Source: Parasitella parasitica (Eukaryota; Mucoromycota; Mucoromycetes; Mucorales; Mucoraceae). From it: a stretch of DNA of 39,983 nt. The position numbers were made by a program, and so were the translations under genes. How positions within the stretch are numbered: the stretch's first letter is position 1; each line of letters opens with the position of its first letter. The notes beneath the pieces are model-generated. The model saw only the letters and a program-made list of their open reading frames with translations, was not told the origin of the DNA and made no database searches. The DNA lies in contig MU619403.1 of the NCBI GenBank assembly GCA_025201805.1, positions 1 through 39,983 of the forward strand, written 5' to 3'. Positions 22,830 to 34,478 of this stretch are shown here, in pieces.

Positions 22830-23090
22830 GAAAACACTAGTACTTGATTAATATAATTTGATTTATTCGTTCCATCTATATAATAAAAAGTATATAATCC
22901 ATGTTGGATAATTACTCGGTATAAACAAAACCTCGCTCCAAGTTCCTGGGATACTGCATCAAATATTTTCTGCTTTCAGGAGGCGTAAAAAATTACCAGC
23001 AAAGTTTTCGACTATAATGAATATCATGTAACCGATTCGTATAGTTAGTGCTGATCAAATAAATAGGCGTTTAAAACAAGGATCTTTGGA

Positions 23091-23400
23091 TTACCTATAA
23101 AAACGTCGGCATATAGACTCATCACACACAGCAGTACTATATGAGGAATATAAGTTTTGCAAGTTTGTTTTCTGCCAGTCTGTGAGCCTAAAGCGCGTTG
23201 AATCTATTACTTGCATTGAGATCATCAGAAAACAGACATAACCTTCTTTATTTCGAATCTCTTTATGATTAATGGCCGCCTTGCTGATCTGATACACATA
23301 CAATAATATCGCCATATTTCCAACTTTCAAGCACATCAAAGTTTGGGAATACAGAGGCTTAAGGTTTGACAGGTGGCACGTACTACCAGCCTAAACTTGG
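23091..23400 (-). pseudogene. Unrecognised minus-strand coding trace
   Basis: Reading leftward from about 23400, one frame gives PNFDVLESWKYGDIIVCVSD, and after a shift a second gives INHKEIRNKEGYVCFLMISM and LTDWQKTNLQNLYSSYSTAV before a stop at 23091. The two segments look protein-like and are adjacent, which suggests a broken copy of a dispersed repeat family. I cannot name the family. It may equally be chance open frame. Confidence 0.25.
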
Positions 23401-23565
23401 AAATTCAGGTACGAAAAAGTAGACATACGAGGAGTAATATTTCTTTTTCAGCTTTTCTGAAGAAACCACTTCCTTTGAAGGCAATCATAATGTCTCTATT
23501 TGATAACCATACAGTTTAATTTTTGAAAAACAAGCAAAGCCATATAATACATTCATTTACATTCA

Positions 23566-23599
23566 TTTTTTTTTTTTTTTTTTTTTTTTTAATAAAAAA

Positions 23600-23646
<47 letters not shown>

Positions 23647-23656
23647 AAAAAAAAAA
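23566..23656. repeat. Tandemly duplicated T(n)AATA(n) block
   Basis: A T run (23566-23590) followed by AATAAAA-type A run (23591-23603) is repeated as a longer T run (23604-23642) plus AATA-run (23643-23656). It lies a few bases past the stop codon of the MFS gene, within its 3' UTR. Slippage, or an assembly artefact in homopolymers, is likely. Confidence 0.85.
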
Positions 23657-23662
23657 TCATAA

Positions 23663-25632
23663 TTACACCTTTGTCATAAGCTGGGGTTTGAGTTTATACT
23701 TTAGATACATGGTTACAAACGCTGACAGTATAAAAGCCAATCCAGTAAACATTTGGTGTGCAAAAAATGAATGCTTGTTAGTAGCTGCTTGTATCGCCCC
23801 GGCCAAAGAAGGGCCGAATCTTGCTCCGGTCATGAAGAATAGATACAAGCATATGCCTGACGGATATTTTTCCATGCCGGTAATTGTAGCCGTGATAGGA
23901 GCCACTATTTAGAGTTTTTTACGCGTTAGATGCAAAATCATGCTCAGATTGGATGCCAACTTACACAGCGAGAAGACAGCACCACTCATGAATCCGTAGA
24001 TCAAGATAAAGATCATAAGCATGGCGAAGGAATTGGCAAATGTCCAGATGAATAACGAACTAAGTCCACAGGTGAATAAAAACATGATATCGACATTGAC
24101 GACACCGATATGATCGCCCAGATAGCTATGATAGAACGAGTTAAAGGTTGATTGCTACGTACGTGTATGTAAATACGCTGACTTACCCAGATATGATACG
24201 GCCCAATACGTTTACTGCAGAAAATACAGCCACCAACATTGACCCCTGACTCGGCGATAACCCAATTTTCGTGGCATGAGATGGCAGAAAGAATGCAGGG
24301 ACAAAGTATGATAACATGCTCAGATTTCCAGCAATACACCAAATGATGAATTTACGGTCTTTACAGATACTAAGATTGATTATATCTTTCAATTGCGTCT
24401 TTTTGGCGTTCGGCATCCCGGGCTTCTCTCTTAATAAAATGGTTGCGATCAAACTCACTACAAAAGTGATGATACCAAGCACACGATAGCACCTACAAAA
24501 TAATCGTGTGGAACAAGGAATGGAGACTAAGTAACAGCGTTTTCAAAATTATACAAAAGGGGAAACTTTAAACACATACCAAGCTCCTCCAAGCGTTTCA
24601 TTCAACATTGTCATGACGAATGGCATAATCAAACCACCAATACCTGAGCCGCTGACCATAACACCCATTGCAAAACCTCTTCTCTTCACAAACCATTGAG
24701 GAGAAATAGACATGGAGACCTGAGATGTGTATTAGCTGGGCCCTACGTGCATAAATATATCTCTAGTACGTACAATATACAATAGCGCTGCACCCATGCC
24801 ATGCATAACGCTCTGAGTAATATACAACTGCCACACCTGAGTAGAAAAACTCGCCAATATCAGGCCAGCTGATATCAAAACTGTACCAAAAAACAGCACC
24901 CATCGAGCTCCTACGAGAGACATGAAAAAGGGAGTAATGGGGCCCATTAGGCCACAAAAAGCGAAACCGATAGTGCCAACAAAGCTCAGCTCTGTAACAT
25001 CTACAGATCCTCGAAAGACTTGTCTGTCAAAGTAGTCTTGCATAATACCTGCGACAAATGTTAGCATGGTTGCTTGAATGTAGACATATTGCATACTGTG
25101 TATACGATGTGTAGAGAAAATATGCTGCACTTCTCCCTTCGTATACCGCACACATGTACACAACAAGATTATAGTGTATGAAATCACTTACCCCTACATT
25201 TGCATTGATGCAAAGATATAAAAGAGATCTACAGGTTAGCATTGCGGTGCATATCCGGAGTTGATTATATTCTGTAAAAAGCATTTACCAGCTTGACAAT
25301 GTGCACATACTGATTGCCTGTGCAAGAAATCCGCCCACCAATATTGCCCACCTATAAGGATCTTCTGGCTCGTCTTGCTGCTCCTCAGCTATTGTAAGTT
25401 CTTCGCTCTCAGAGTACATTGCCTCTTCCTTCTTCTTTTCTGAAATGTAGCCAGAATCAGATAAGCTGCCAGTTCTGAGTAATCTATCTAGTCTAGTGGG
25501 TTGCTGTGAATTGATTGTGCTGACATTGGATAGCTGGCTTGATGATACAACGGTGCTGTTGTCATCTAGCGATGGCCTTGAATCATTTTCAAAATTGATT
25601 TTTGGTAATTTGGGAATACTTGAATCTCTCAT
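23663..25632 (-). CDS. MFS transporter, monocarboxylate (MCT/SLC16-like) family
   Basis: A plasma-membrane permease probably moving monocarboxylates or related organic anions with protons; the substrate is not shown by the sequence. Predicted exons are 25632-25289, 25193-25192 (2 nt), 25048-24774, 24719-24580, 24492-24187, 24125-23965 and 23904-23663; together they give 489 aa in one frame. A Ser/acidic cytoplasmic tail of about 95 residues precedes twelve hydrophobic segments. MCT-like features are LSSWGIMQDYF at the end of TM1, the FVGTIGFAFCGLMGP region, SPQWFVKRRGFAMGVMVSGS (the conserved loop between TM4 and TM5), and an NVLGRIISGYLGD motif after TM7 corresponding to the MFS GR..G loop. 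The exon 1 to exon 3 join works only with a GG microexon between AG and GTAAGT. No truncation is seen. Confidence 0.85.
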
Positions 25633-26949
25633 CTTTTTTTTTTTCTTTTTTTCTTTTTCTTTTGAAAACGAGTGTGTGCTATTTTGAAAGGAAGGAAAGA
25701 GAATAAATGAGAAGAAGAAGGGAAGAAAGGGGAATGTATTTATATGAAATGTGCAAGCAGTAACAACAGCTAGATCAGAAAATCATTAGCAATACAAAGA
25801 CTAAAGTATATATATATATTTATATATACACGTATTGTCATTTACTCACTGGTTTGAGAGTGTAATTGATAATCAAGGGATATCCAAATCTATATTCTGT
25901 AATTGATTATCTTTTTTGTATATTTTTCCGTTTTACGGACAACGGGGTAGTTTATATATCAATTCTGTTCAATCTGGTTTTGTTGTTGTCCTCCTAATTT
26001 TTTCTGCTCCAATTTTACTCTTGTTCTTTATATATGGTTTTCTAATACATGACAACAGAAACATGCTCCTCGGCCAGTAATCTCTGTCCGCTCATACGCT
26101 GTTCAGGCGAATCGAGCGCCATTCGATGCGTTGTGAAAGCTTATTCATTATGTTTGTTTGATGCACATAGATTTCCGATGGAAATATACATGACGCACAA
26201 TTTGCCGACATTAAGGTTCTACATACAAACCATTATTACATTATGCAACTTTATTGCAGTATTTCATCAATGATGATGATGATGATGAAGAAGGGGGGCC
26301 CGGGTTCATTTATAGGGCATCTTTATTGACAAGTCAAATGCTCATGTTGTGTCGATCACATATACATGTCACCTTCCACATGAGCATGCGAAAGCCATAT
26401 ACCATGTACTGTATATTTCAGAGAGCATTTAAACCGCGGTGCTATCGTGTAGGCGAGCTGTTGCAGTAGACTTTCTATTTCAGGAGAATATCCTCAGATT
26501 TGTAGTTTAAATATAGATACACAAAGAAAAAAAAAAAGATCTACATCATGTCAAAACTTTGGCCGTCTACCAGCAATGCGTTACTTATGTACCGAAATTG
26601 TATCTTAGATTTAATGATTAACTGACAACATCAAAAACAAAGACAATACATTCCTTCTCTCCATATCTTTGTTTCTCCAACATGCTTTCTCTCCTTCTTA
26701 TAAGCAATTTTGAACTAAAAATTGGCACTAAAGCATAGAACAACCATCCCCTTACATATCCAGCCTACATAATGGATGATAAGTGTTTTAGATGCTATAT
26801 AGATAAAACAGGAGAAGGAAGGGACAAAGAAAATAATATCTCAACCTGGGTAACCTGACTACACTGTATTATATACAACATGTTCCCGATAAAGGCTTTA
26901 TTGGTAAAATTTTAGTTGCATTCAAAATATCCCTCTTCGTTTGGCCGCT
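25633..26949. other. Intergenic region, MFS promoter and PTAR1 3' flank
   Basis: Purine- and T-rich sequence (about 25628-25740) lies just upstream of the MFS start, and a TA-rich microsatellite is at about 25807-25830. A GAT trinucleotide run is at about 26270-26290. Two plus-strand frames (26049-26273 and 26254-26469) resemble nothing known and overlap the repeat. No gene is supported. Confidence 0.5.
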
Positions 26950-28123
26950 TTACCCCTGTAGATCCATAAAATTAGCTGAAGGAGCAACGGTCAAGTATAT
27001 GTTTCTCGTAGACTCGTCTGTATAGATTTTGCCATAGAAATGCGTCTCCTATTCAAAGATATTAGACAATTCATGTCCAGATGCTAGTGTTCAGGCGTTA
27101 CCATGATACATTGAAATAGCCCGAATTTTAGAGCGTATTCTTTTTGCAGAGGCCACTTATCATTCGTCAAGGACTGATCTTTGTACACACCCTGCAGAGT
27201 ATTCTTGATAAACTGATGTTGTCTATGGCAGTATTCCTCAGATTGGATGAATAGACTGGAGCAGAACCTTCTATGGCACCATAAAGACTCATAGCCAGGA
27301 TATTTGACAATCAAGTTGTCCAGCCAAGCCATATGTGACTCTTGTTCAATAGCACCGTGCATTTCCATCACTTGTTGCAAGTATTGAAATCCTGAATAAT
27401 CGCTGATATTCAATTCTATCCATCGACGTGTTTCTTGGTACTCTTTTCCAACGACGTTTTGATCTGATTTACAAAAAGTAGATAACACCCAGAATCTGTA
27501 TGTCCAAGCATAGTAATTTCTTGGGTATGCCATTGATGTCATTGTACACAACTGGAATTCGTGCTCGACATCTGGTTTGGCGTAATTTTCAAATATCCAC
27601 TGACGATGATACCATGCTACTGAGCTCTTGGAATGCTTAGGAATTGTAAATATTAGTTCAATCAAAGATATTTCATCCTGCACCCGAATATAACTTGATT
27701 GGATGAGCTGCTTTCTACAATAGGGGAAAACAAAAGAAGCTTTCAGTAATCCTACTTGACGTTGTCATTTCCGAGTGCACCTTCGATTCATGGCTGTATA
27801 ATTATCCGGCTTTAGCAAAATCATTATTCGAGTTACCTGCTCTAGATGTTCATGATCGCTGTCGTCGATTGTTACAAAGTATTCATGAGCTTCTTTGAGC
27901 AATACCGCTAAACATTGTTTGGCGATCCCCAATTTATTTTCCACGACGATGAGCGGATGGTACATTTGGCTTTTTAACGGCAAATCAGACATCTCGGGAA
28001 TCATAGGTACTAAGCCCAATTCATTTCTGTTCCTTGTTAGCTAGTTCCTGGCTCACAATCCTAGATTTTTACCTACATATCATTGTTATATAACACGCCG
28101 CATAGCTTTTGATATAATCGCAT
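26950..28123 (-). CDS. PTAR1: PTAR1-like protein prenyltransferase alpha-subunit repeat protein
   Basis: The protein belongs to the prenyltransferase alpha-repeat family. In animals PTAR1 is the alpha subunit of geranylgeranyltransferase type III, which pairs with the Rab GGTase beta subunit and acts on the SNARE Ykt6. Four exons (28123-28077, 28026-27781, 27714-27102, 27048-26950) give 334 aa. The N-terminus reads NNDINELGLVPMIPE, then HPLIVVENKLGI, both as in PTAR1. PFTA repeats follow: NYTAMNRRKQLI, SVAWYHRQWIFENY, YYAWTYRFWVLS and ESLWCHRRFCSS. The last intron (27101-27049) is less sure: without it the protein ends four codons later. The second donor (GTGCAC at 27780) is non-consensus but is needed for RRKQLI. 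The gene starts 169 bp from the SWI3 start, head-to-head. Confidence 0.8.
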
Positions 28124-28292
28124 AGTAGTAACTTGGCATGCAAGAAGCACTCGTCCGAGATGAAATTGACGCTTGCCAACAGTGTAGCAGGCTGACGTCA
28201 TGTATCTTCTCTTTGTCTTTCCTAAAAGAAAAAAAGAACGTCGCAAAACTTTTCACTGATTGAAGTTCCTTCTGTTCGACATTCATCATAAA
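28124..28292. promoter_or_regulatory. Short bidirectional promoter region, PTAR1 / SWI3
   Basis: Only 169 bp separate the predicted ATG codons of PTAR1 (-) and the SWI3/SMARCC gene (+), so both promoters and leaders must share or overlap this DNA. A CT/AG-rich segment (about 28195-28240) may be leader sequence. No TATA box is obvious. That it is shared is inferred from the gene arrangement. Confidence 0.55.
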
Positions 28293-31200
28293 ATGTCTGG
28301 AAGAAATCCAAAGGGAGCTGCCTTGGGGCAAAGCCATTTCGAGTCAGAAGATGTAGTTGAATGCTTCAAGCCTCTGTGCCAAGAACTGAGCAAGCAGCAA
28401 CGCGATGTATCGTTCACAGCGCGAGACCTATCCTTATTAATCGGACAATTGCAGCAATTTCAACAAGAATGCTTGGGCTCATTCAACAGACCCAACAATG
28501 CGCCTGTGAGAATCCCTGCTAAACTCTTTAAAGTGGTAAAAAAGACACCCCTGAAGAAAGATTCAGCCATATACACCATCCTTCACAGCGCATATACATT
28601 TCGCCTTCGCCATAATTGGAAAAAATGGGATTTCAACAACCCTTCAAAAAAGCAAAAGAACGCCGATCTAGTTCAAGCCATCCGAACTGCTTTGATAAAG
28701 AAGAAGTTTATCAACCTACCAAAGATTGCCATTATGGAACCTGTTACAGATGCTCATCGTAAAACCGTCAGGGCAATGATCAAAAGACTGGGAGGTAGTA
28801 TCCAAACTTTTGATAAGAAAAAAAAAAATTGCTAAATTCAACTTTGCTCTCTCTTTTTCTCTTAGCTACCTATGTGGAAAATGTAAGCGACGCAACTCAT
28901 ATCTTGCACGGAAAACTTCATGATTACAACAAGAGCAGTGCGGAAGAAGATTGGTTTCGAACATTGGAAAAGGACGGATCAATGGTTTTGGTCCATTGGT
29001 GGTATTATCCAGACTCATTTGACAGTTGGCTGCCTCAAACGCAGCAATTTGCTGACCCAGAAGAGCCACCAGAGCATAACGGTTCATGGAAGATATCAGT
29101 CCGATGGCTGCAAGATACAGAACGATTCAATGAATATATGAATGAAGAAGATTATGAAGATTTAGAAGAGGACGAAGACGAAGAGGAAGACGAAGACGAA
29201 GAGGAAGAGGAGGAAGAAGAGGAAGATGAGGAAGAGGAAGATGAGGAGGGAGAGGAAGAGGAGGGAGAGGAAGAGGAAGAGCAAGACGATGAGGAAGAGC
29301 AAGACGATGAGGCCGAAGAAGATGAGGATGAGGACGAGGAAAATGAAAACACTCCTACTACAACACCTGCCAAGCGTAAGAGAAGTGATCGTGGATCAAG
29401 TCCAGCAAAAAAACTCAAATATTTGGCCAAACAACCTTCATCATTGCCGTCTATTGCTGCCATTTCTTCAAAAACAACAGAGTTTTTAGAGCCTGCGTTA
29501 CCTGCCGTTCCTGTGCTTAAAATCGGCCATCAGCCAGTTGTCCGTGTAAGAAATATCGAAACAGAAAAACCACAGACTGGAAGTCGACAGAGAAAAAATG
29601 AATTCGAGCCATACTTGAATGGCGATATCACCAACATATCTCAGTTCACTTCAATCAATGTCGAATATCCAAAGAGACCTAACAGTATTCGTAAGCTAGA
29701 CGAGGAGATGAAAGATGATAAAGGTAATTATTCTTGATCGGCAGATTCTTGTTCCCTCTAATTTTGCATGGTAGTTCTCAGCGTCTCTGACCTCATCAAA
29801 TCAACGCCTTTCGACTATAAAGAAATTGATCTTCCTGAATGGTTTGATAAATCCTTTATCAATGAAAATGAAATTCTAGCGTTACCAGAGATTGGAAGTG
29901 CAGATCTGCCAGAAGAAGACTACAAAAAATACAGAAATCACATGGTTGATACCTATAGAGCCGATCCTGATTTCTACTTGACTATCTCTGCCTGCAAATC
30001 CAAACTAGATGCCGATTTAGTTACGTTGGTTCGAATTCACACTTTTCTTGAGTTGAGTAAGATTATCAATACAAGACCTGATCCTCGACGTCGAATATTC
30101 GACCCTTATATTGATAGCGATCCCACTGCGCAAGTTGCTCCCAAGTTGCAGCGTAATTTCAAGGACATCGAGAAAGCTGATATTCAATACCTGCGAGCCC
30201 TGATCTATGATGAATCCCAAATACCACCTTCTCGCTCTTCTTGGGATCTGGCCATTGAAGACCCTACTAACCCGGACGGCCGCAAAATATTCCACTGCTC
30301 CAACTGTAACGTAGACTGTAGCGCTGTATCTTACCAGTCCCTCAAGGCAAAGAATTTTCAAGTGTGCATTGATTGTTTCTTGGAAGGTCGTTTCCCTGCT
30401 ACGTTTTCGAGTGGCGACTTTTTGCGTGTTGAAGCCGACGATACTGAATTAACCCTAGATGAAACTTGGACAGCACAAGAAACCTTGCGCTTATTAGAGG
30501 GCGTGGATAGGTTTGATGATGACTGGCTCATGATCTCTGAACACGTCGGTAGCCGATCGAAGGAACAGTGCATTACCCAATTTTTGCAGCTGCCTATCAA
30601 TGACGAATTCCTTACTGCTCAATTGACAGCAAAAGAGTTGGAGGAATTACCCTTTGGCGATTTACCTAATCCTGCCATGACAACTATTGCATTTTTATCT
30701 GGACATGTCAATCCTGGGGTGGGCTCTGCAGCTGCTAAAACCGCATTAAAAGTGTTTATGAAATCAGGAGAAGGCAGACAGGAGGAAGGAGAAGAGAAGG
30801 ATGCAAAAACTCAAATTTCTATAAAAAATGAAATGGAGGACGAGATTATGACTGACGACAATGATACAACGATAAAGCCAGAAAAGGAAGATGAAAACAA
30901 AAATCTTTTAAATGATCAAGAAATGACAGAGGCGACTACAGCACCTGTCAAAAAAGCAGTAGATCAAGGCATTTTTTCAAAACAGGTTCAAAAAGAAGCG
31001 ACCACATTAGCGTTGAAAAGTGCAGTACAGAATGCTCGCAAGTTGGCGAGCTACGAAGATCAAGAAATACAACATTGGACTCGCTTGGCTGTGAAGACCA
31101 TGGTCGATAAACTGTCCATCAAAGTACAACAATACGATGAACTCGAAACATCACTGTCAAATGAACTACAAGAATTGGAAAAGCAATCAGGATTACTTGC

Positions 31201-31333
31201 AAACTCTATTGATGCATTAGTTGCTCAGCATTTTCCCCTAAACACTACTACTGCGGATGAGCCAATAGCTTCATCTAGCACACAACACAGCGGCGATAAC
31301 AGTAACAAACCAGCACCATCATCGGTGCAATAA
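28293..31333 (+). CDS. SWI3: SWI/SNF-RSC core subunit, Swi3/Rsc8/SMARCC family
   Basis: A scaffold subunit of ATP-dependent chromatin remodellers, acting in the nucleus as a dimer. Exons 28293-28794, 28866-29723 and 29775-31333 give 972 aa. Residues 1-255 match the N-terminal SMARCC module, with a BRCT-like part (VRAMIKRLGATYVENVSDAT) followed by a chromo-like WWYYPDSFDSWLP. Residues about 260-328 are nearly pure Glu/Asp, followed by a basic NLS-like AKRKRSDRGSSPAKKLK. The SWIRM domain is at about 463-559 (KYRNHMVDTYRADPDFYLTI), the ZZ finger at about 626-662 (CSNCNVDC ... CIDC), and the SANT domain at about 682-728 (WTAQETLRLLEGVDRFDDDW). The FLSGHVNPGVGSAAAKTAL block and a C-terminal coiled coil (about 890-935) complete the family layout. 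No breaks are seen. Confidence 0.93.
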
Positions 31334-31552
31334 GAAAATTACTTGGAAAAAAAAAAAGTTTAATATGTAATATTCCCTCTCCCATCACAAAAAAAAAACT
31401 TCCTTTTCAATCATGACTTGACCTGATCTTGAGACAAATATTAATCTTGAAAAAATCCTTGACCGACTCTAGCTTGATTCGAGGTTGAGTTGTGAAAAAG
31501 TTGGCTTAATGCATAAAGCTTTTTACCTTCTTCTTTATCTCTCCATTGTTTC

Positions 31553-32660
31553 TTACCATTTGAATTCAACGAATCCAATTATTTTTGTCAAAGCTAGTAA
31601 AGATGGAAATAACATTTTCAACAGAGTTCTTTCATGATTTTGTACAAACTCAGGCACAGTTCGACAAACCAAGTGAAATGAGCAAAGACTATGTTTGATG
31701 ATTTCTAAAAATGCTTTTGATTGAGGTGTTAACCTGTGATCAGGTTTGAACGACCAAAGCATTTGGTTATATGTATCAAAAGGCTCATCGTCCAACAAAG
31801 AGACCAAGCTGTCAACCAAATTTAGCGATCGGAGTGATTTGTTTACTTTTGTTCGTTTCTGCATGCTTGGTATTCACTATAGTCAAAGAATCAATGGAAG
31901 GTGGGTTTTTCGCAATTTAGGCTTGTGTAGACTCTCAGAATTACTAGATGGTGCAGCGAGAACGAATAAAGCTTTTTTTTTAAGCTTGAAAACCTTTACT
32001 TGCGAGCTAGGCTTGATAACGGAAATGTTGTTAGGTCTACTTGCTAATGATAATGCTAATACATCAAAATGATAAATCGCATGCAGACAAAGTGGTATAG
32101 GTTCTCGCCTTCAGTTGCACGTAGCCCACACTACATTATATATTCGAAAGGGTAAATGAAAACGAAATGATGAGGTGGAATAATTTGTCAACTTACATTA
32201 TCATATACCTTGTTTTTAAAAGCTACTGAAAGCGTCTTGAACAGGAATGTTACGTTCAGCGTTTGTCTAAAGATACCAAGATATAGGCTTATCATCAATC
32301 ATTTGTAACATAAAAAGGCCTTACCAAATTGGAAGAGTCAACATTTTCTGACTCTCGTCTTTTTCCTAGCTAAAAAAAAAAAAGAATTGAACAAAAAAAA
32401 AAACTGCTTGTATTTTCACTATGCTACTTTCCACGAAAAAGACGCTTGAAGTCGAAAAATTTACTAGTCCATTGTTGTTAAATGTATCGGAAACCTTGAT
32501 GAAACCAGCTAGTTCGTTATAAGGGGCAAAATCAGGCGTAGACGCGGACGCAGAAGTAGCACTTGAACCATCAACATCTTGGATATTATTATGTATCTCT
32601 TCAGTATTTTCATAACCATTAGATCGTCGTTCAGCAAAATGTTTGTAAAAATTAAGATTT
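31553..32660 (-). pseudogene. Unrecognised, interrupted minus-strand coding traces
   Basis: Several good-looking minus-strand frames lie in a row. About 32656-32420 is Ser/Thr/Asn-rich (ERRSNGYENTEEIHNNIQD ... FAPYNELAGFIKVSDTFN). About 32370-32325 reads GKRRESENVDSSNL and is flanked by AG and GTAAGG. About 32275-32220 lies between AG and GTATAT. About 32090-31890 is open, and 31864-31553 is a 103-codon ORF from ATG (RSLNLVDSLVSLLDDEPFD ... LTPQSKAFLEIIKHSLCSF). Splice-like signals separate some of them, but stops and frame conflicts prevent one continuous gene. It is best read as a decayed copy of a Mucorales-specific gene family that I cannot name, or as a live gene whose exons I have not solved. 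Confidence 0.35.
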
Positions 32661-34025
32661 AGGAGTTTCTATCCTTGATCAGTCTTTACATAAACCAAGT
32701 AAAAGCAACAGAAAAAAAAGACTATTTTGATAACCAAAAGGACCCAAAGATGCCTGATATTATTCTTTATTTAGGCTATATTTGTTCAAGCGTACACACA
32801 AAAGTATTATGGGTGATCAACACGATGGATCACGACAGAGTCTCGGCCTTTTTGCTGTCATCGGGTTATTTTAAAGACTGGCAACCATATTCGTCCTATA
32901 ACTGAAAAAAAATGAGATGTTGAATAGAAATGCAAGCTACATAAATCCTCTCATCGTAATTTGATAAACAACTCTGAATCTTTTTATTTATTTTTTAGCA
33001 TGAAGTTATGGATATTACGTGAATGCTTTTTGACCTTTCGTTTCTAAACCGATTGACATTAAAGAGCAATAGTTAATTTGATTAATGTTTGTTCGAACAA
33101 AAGATGCTTCATTTGCTTTGTGAGTTTATGCTGTGAGTTTTTAAAAACGGCAATTCTATAAAGGCTGGAAAAGGCTGATAATTAAACTTTTCCAGGATAT
33201 TATGATCTATGGAACAATGCTACCTATTAAGCATACGAAATTATCAGTAAACTGGCTCGAGTAAATAAGACTCAACGTATTTTGGTGGGCAGACGTTTGA
33301 TCTTGGTCCTTTTCTAAAGCCTGTATGAGTTCCACACTGTATTATTTCATTAGCCCAATAACTCTTAGTGTATCAACTAATGTTCATTACAATAGTCCTA
33401 TCCATCGCTCTTCTTTTTGTTTTGGAAGCTATGAACGAAAGAGGCTATGTGCTTATTATGGAAGAGTGCCGGGTGAAGATTAAAAGCGATAATAAGTATA
33501 AGGAGAACAAACTCAGGCCTGGCATGGTTGCAGCCTGTTAGACGGTTACTGTCAGCAATTGTTAAGGCTTGATTAGACCCTCAAAAGAATTACGATACAT
33601 AAATTTCAACAAAGAAGTAAGAATTGAAATGACCATGAAGTAGTATCAAAAATGCTACTCACCTTATTTTATTCTTACAAATAAATTGACCCACTTTTTT
33701 TTTTTAAAAACCTTTTATTCGGACGTCTTTAAACATGAAGTTCATCCAGTATTCTGTCGGTTATTTTTCTTAATACTTAAAGAGCCTTTGTAGTCAATTT
33801 GATCAAAACATTGGTCAATTTATTTGCAAGAAGTGGCCAATTAATTTTTGAAGAGATGGTCAAATTAACTTCGAAACATTTGGATCAAAAAAGTGCTCGA
33901 ACTTTTCAAACATTTAGTAAATTGAGAGTACTATTGAAGCTGATGTTATAAGGTAATTACGTAAAATGAAAATTGAAGAGGGTTAAAGGAAATCTATGTT
34001 ATTCTAGCTGAAATATTTAATGCTG
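32661..34025. other. AT-rich stretch without a recognised gene
   Basis: No protein family, RNA gene or clear repeat was recognised. Open frames such as 32675-32905 are short and AT-biased. The right end is the 3' flank of the chitin synthase gene, which is transcribed towards it. Confidence 0.5.
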
Positions 34026-34439
34026 CTATTGTCTTGAGGTAATTTTCGAATGTACAGGCGTGCTTCTGCCTTCAGTAACATGATTATCATAGAGTGAACG
34101 ATCATAAGGTCGGTTTTGTCGACCGCGTAGTATATGATGGGGACTTGTATAGTTACCTTCGTCTACTCCTTCCGATACGGGAGCATCCCGTCCCAGACTG
34201 ATGACTGAATTGGAAAGGGAATAATCAAGCGAAAAGGCCGAAGCCGTGTCTGCAATCAGCTCTTCCTCTTCATAATTGTGTGATGGTTCTCGAAATAATG
34301 CTCCTTCTTCCACTGCATGGAACATGGGCTGTGGCGACATTGTTGATAGGGACGATGAGTTTACTTTTTGAGGTGACGTTCTACATGGAGGCGGGTAAGC
34401 AGATGTAGGATAGTGAGCAGTTGTTGCTGTGGCAGAGGT

Positions 34440-34478
<39 letters not shown>

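Larger units (their letters stand above)
22830..23662. other. Convergent intergenic region
   Basis: This holds the 3' flanks of the kelch gene and the MFS transporter. It contains a minus-strand coding trace (about 23091-23400) and a duplicated T/A homopolymer block at 23566-23656; both are listed separately. Nothing else was recognised. Confidence 0.5.

Noticed and set aside
26049-26469. Two plus-strand frames between MFS and PTAR1
   Set aside because: They overlap a GAT repeat; no motif, signal or homologue is recognised.
29152-29463. Minus-strand poly-Ser frame
   Set aside because: It is the reverse complement of the Glu/Asp tract in SWI3.
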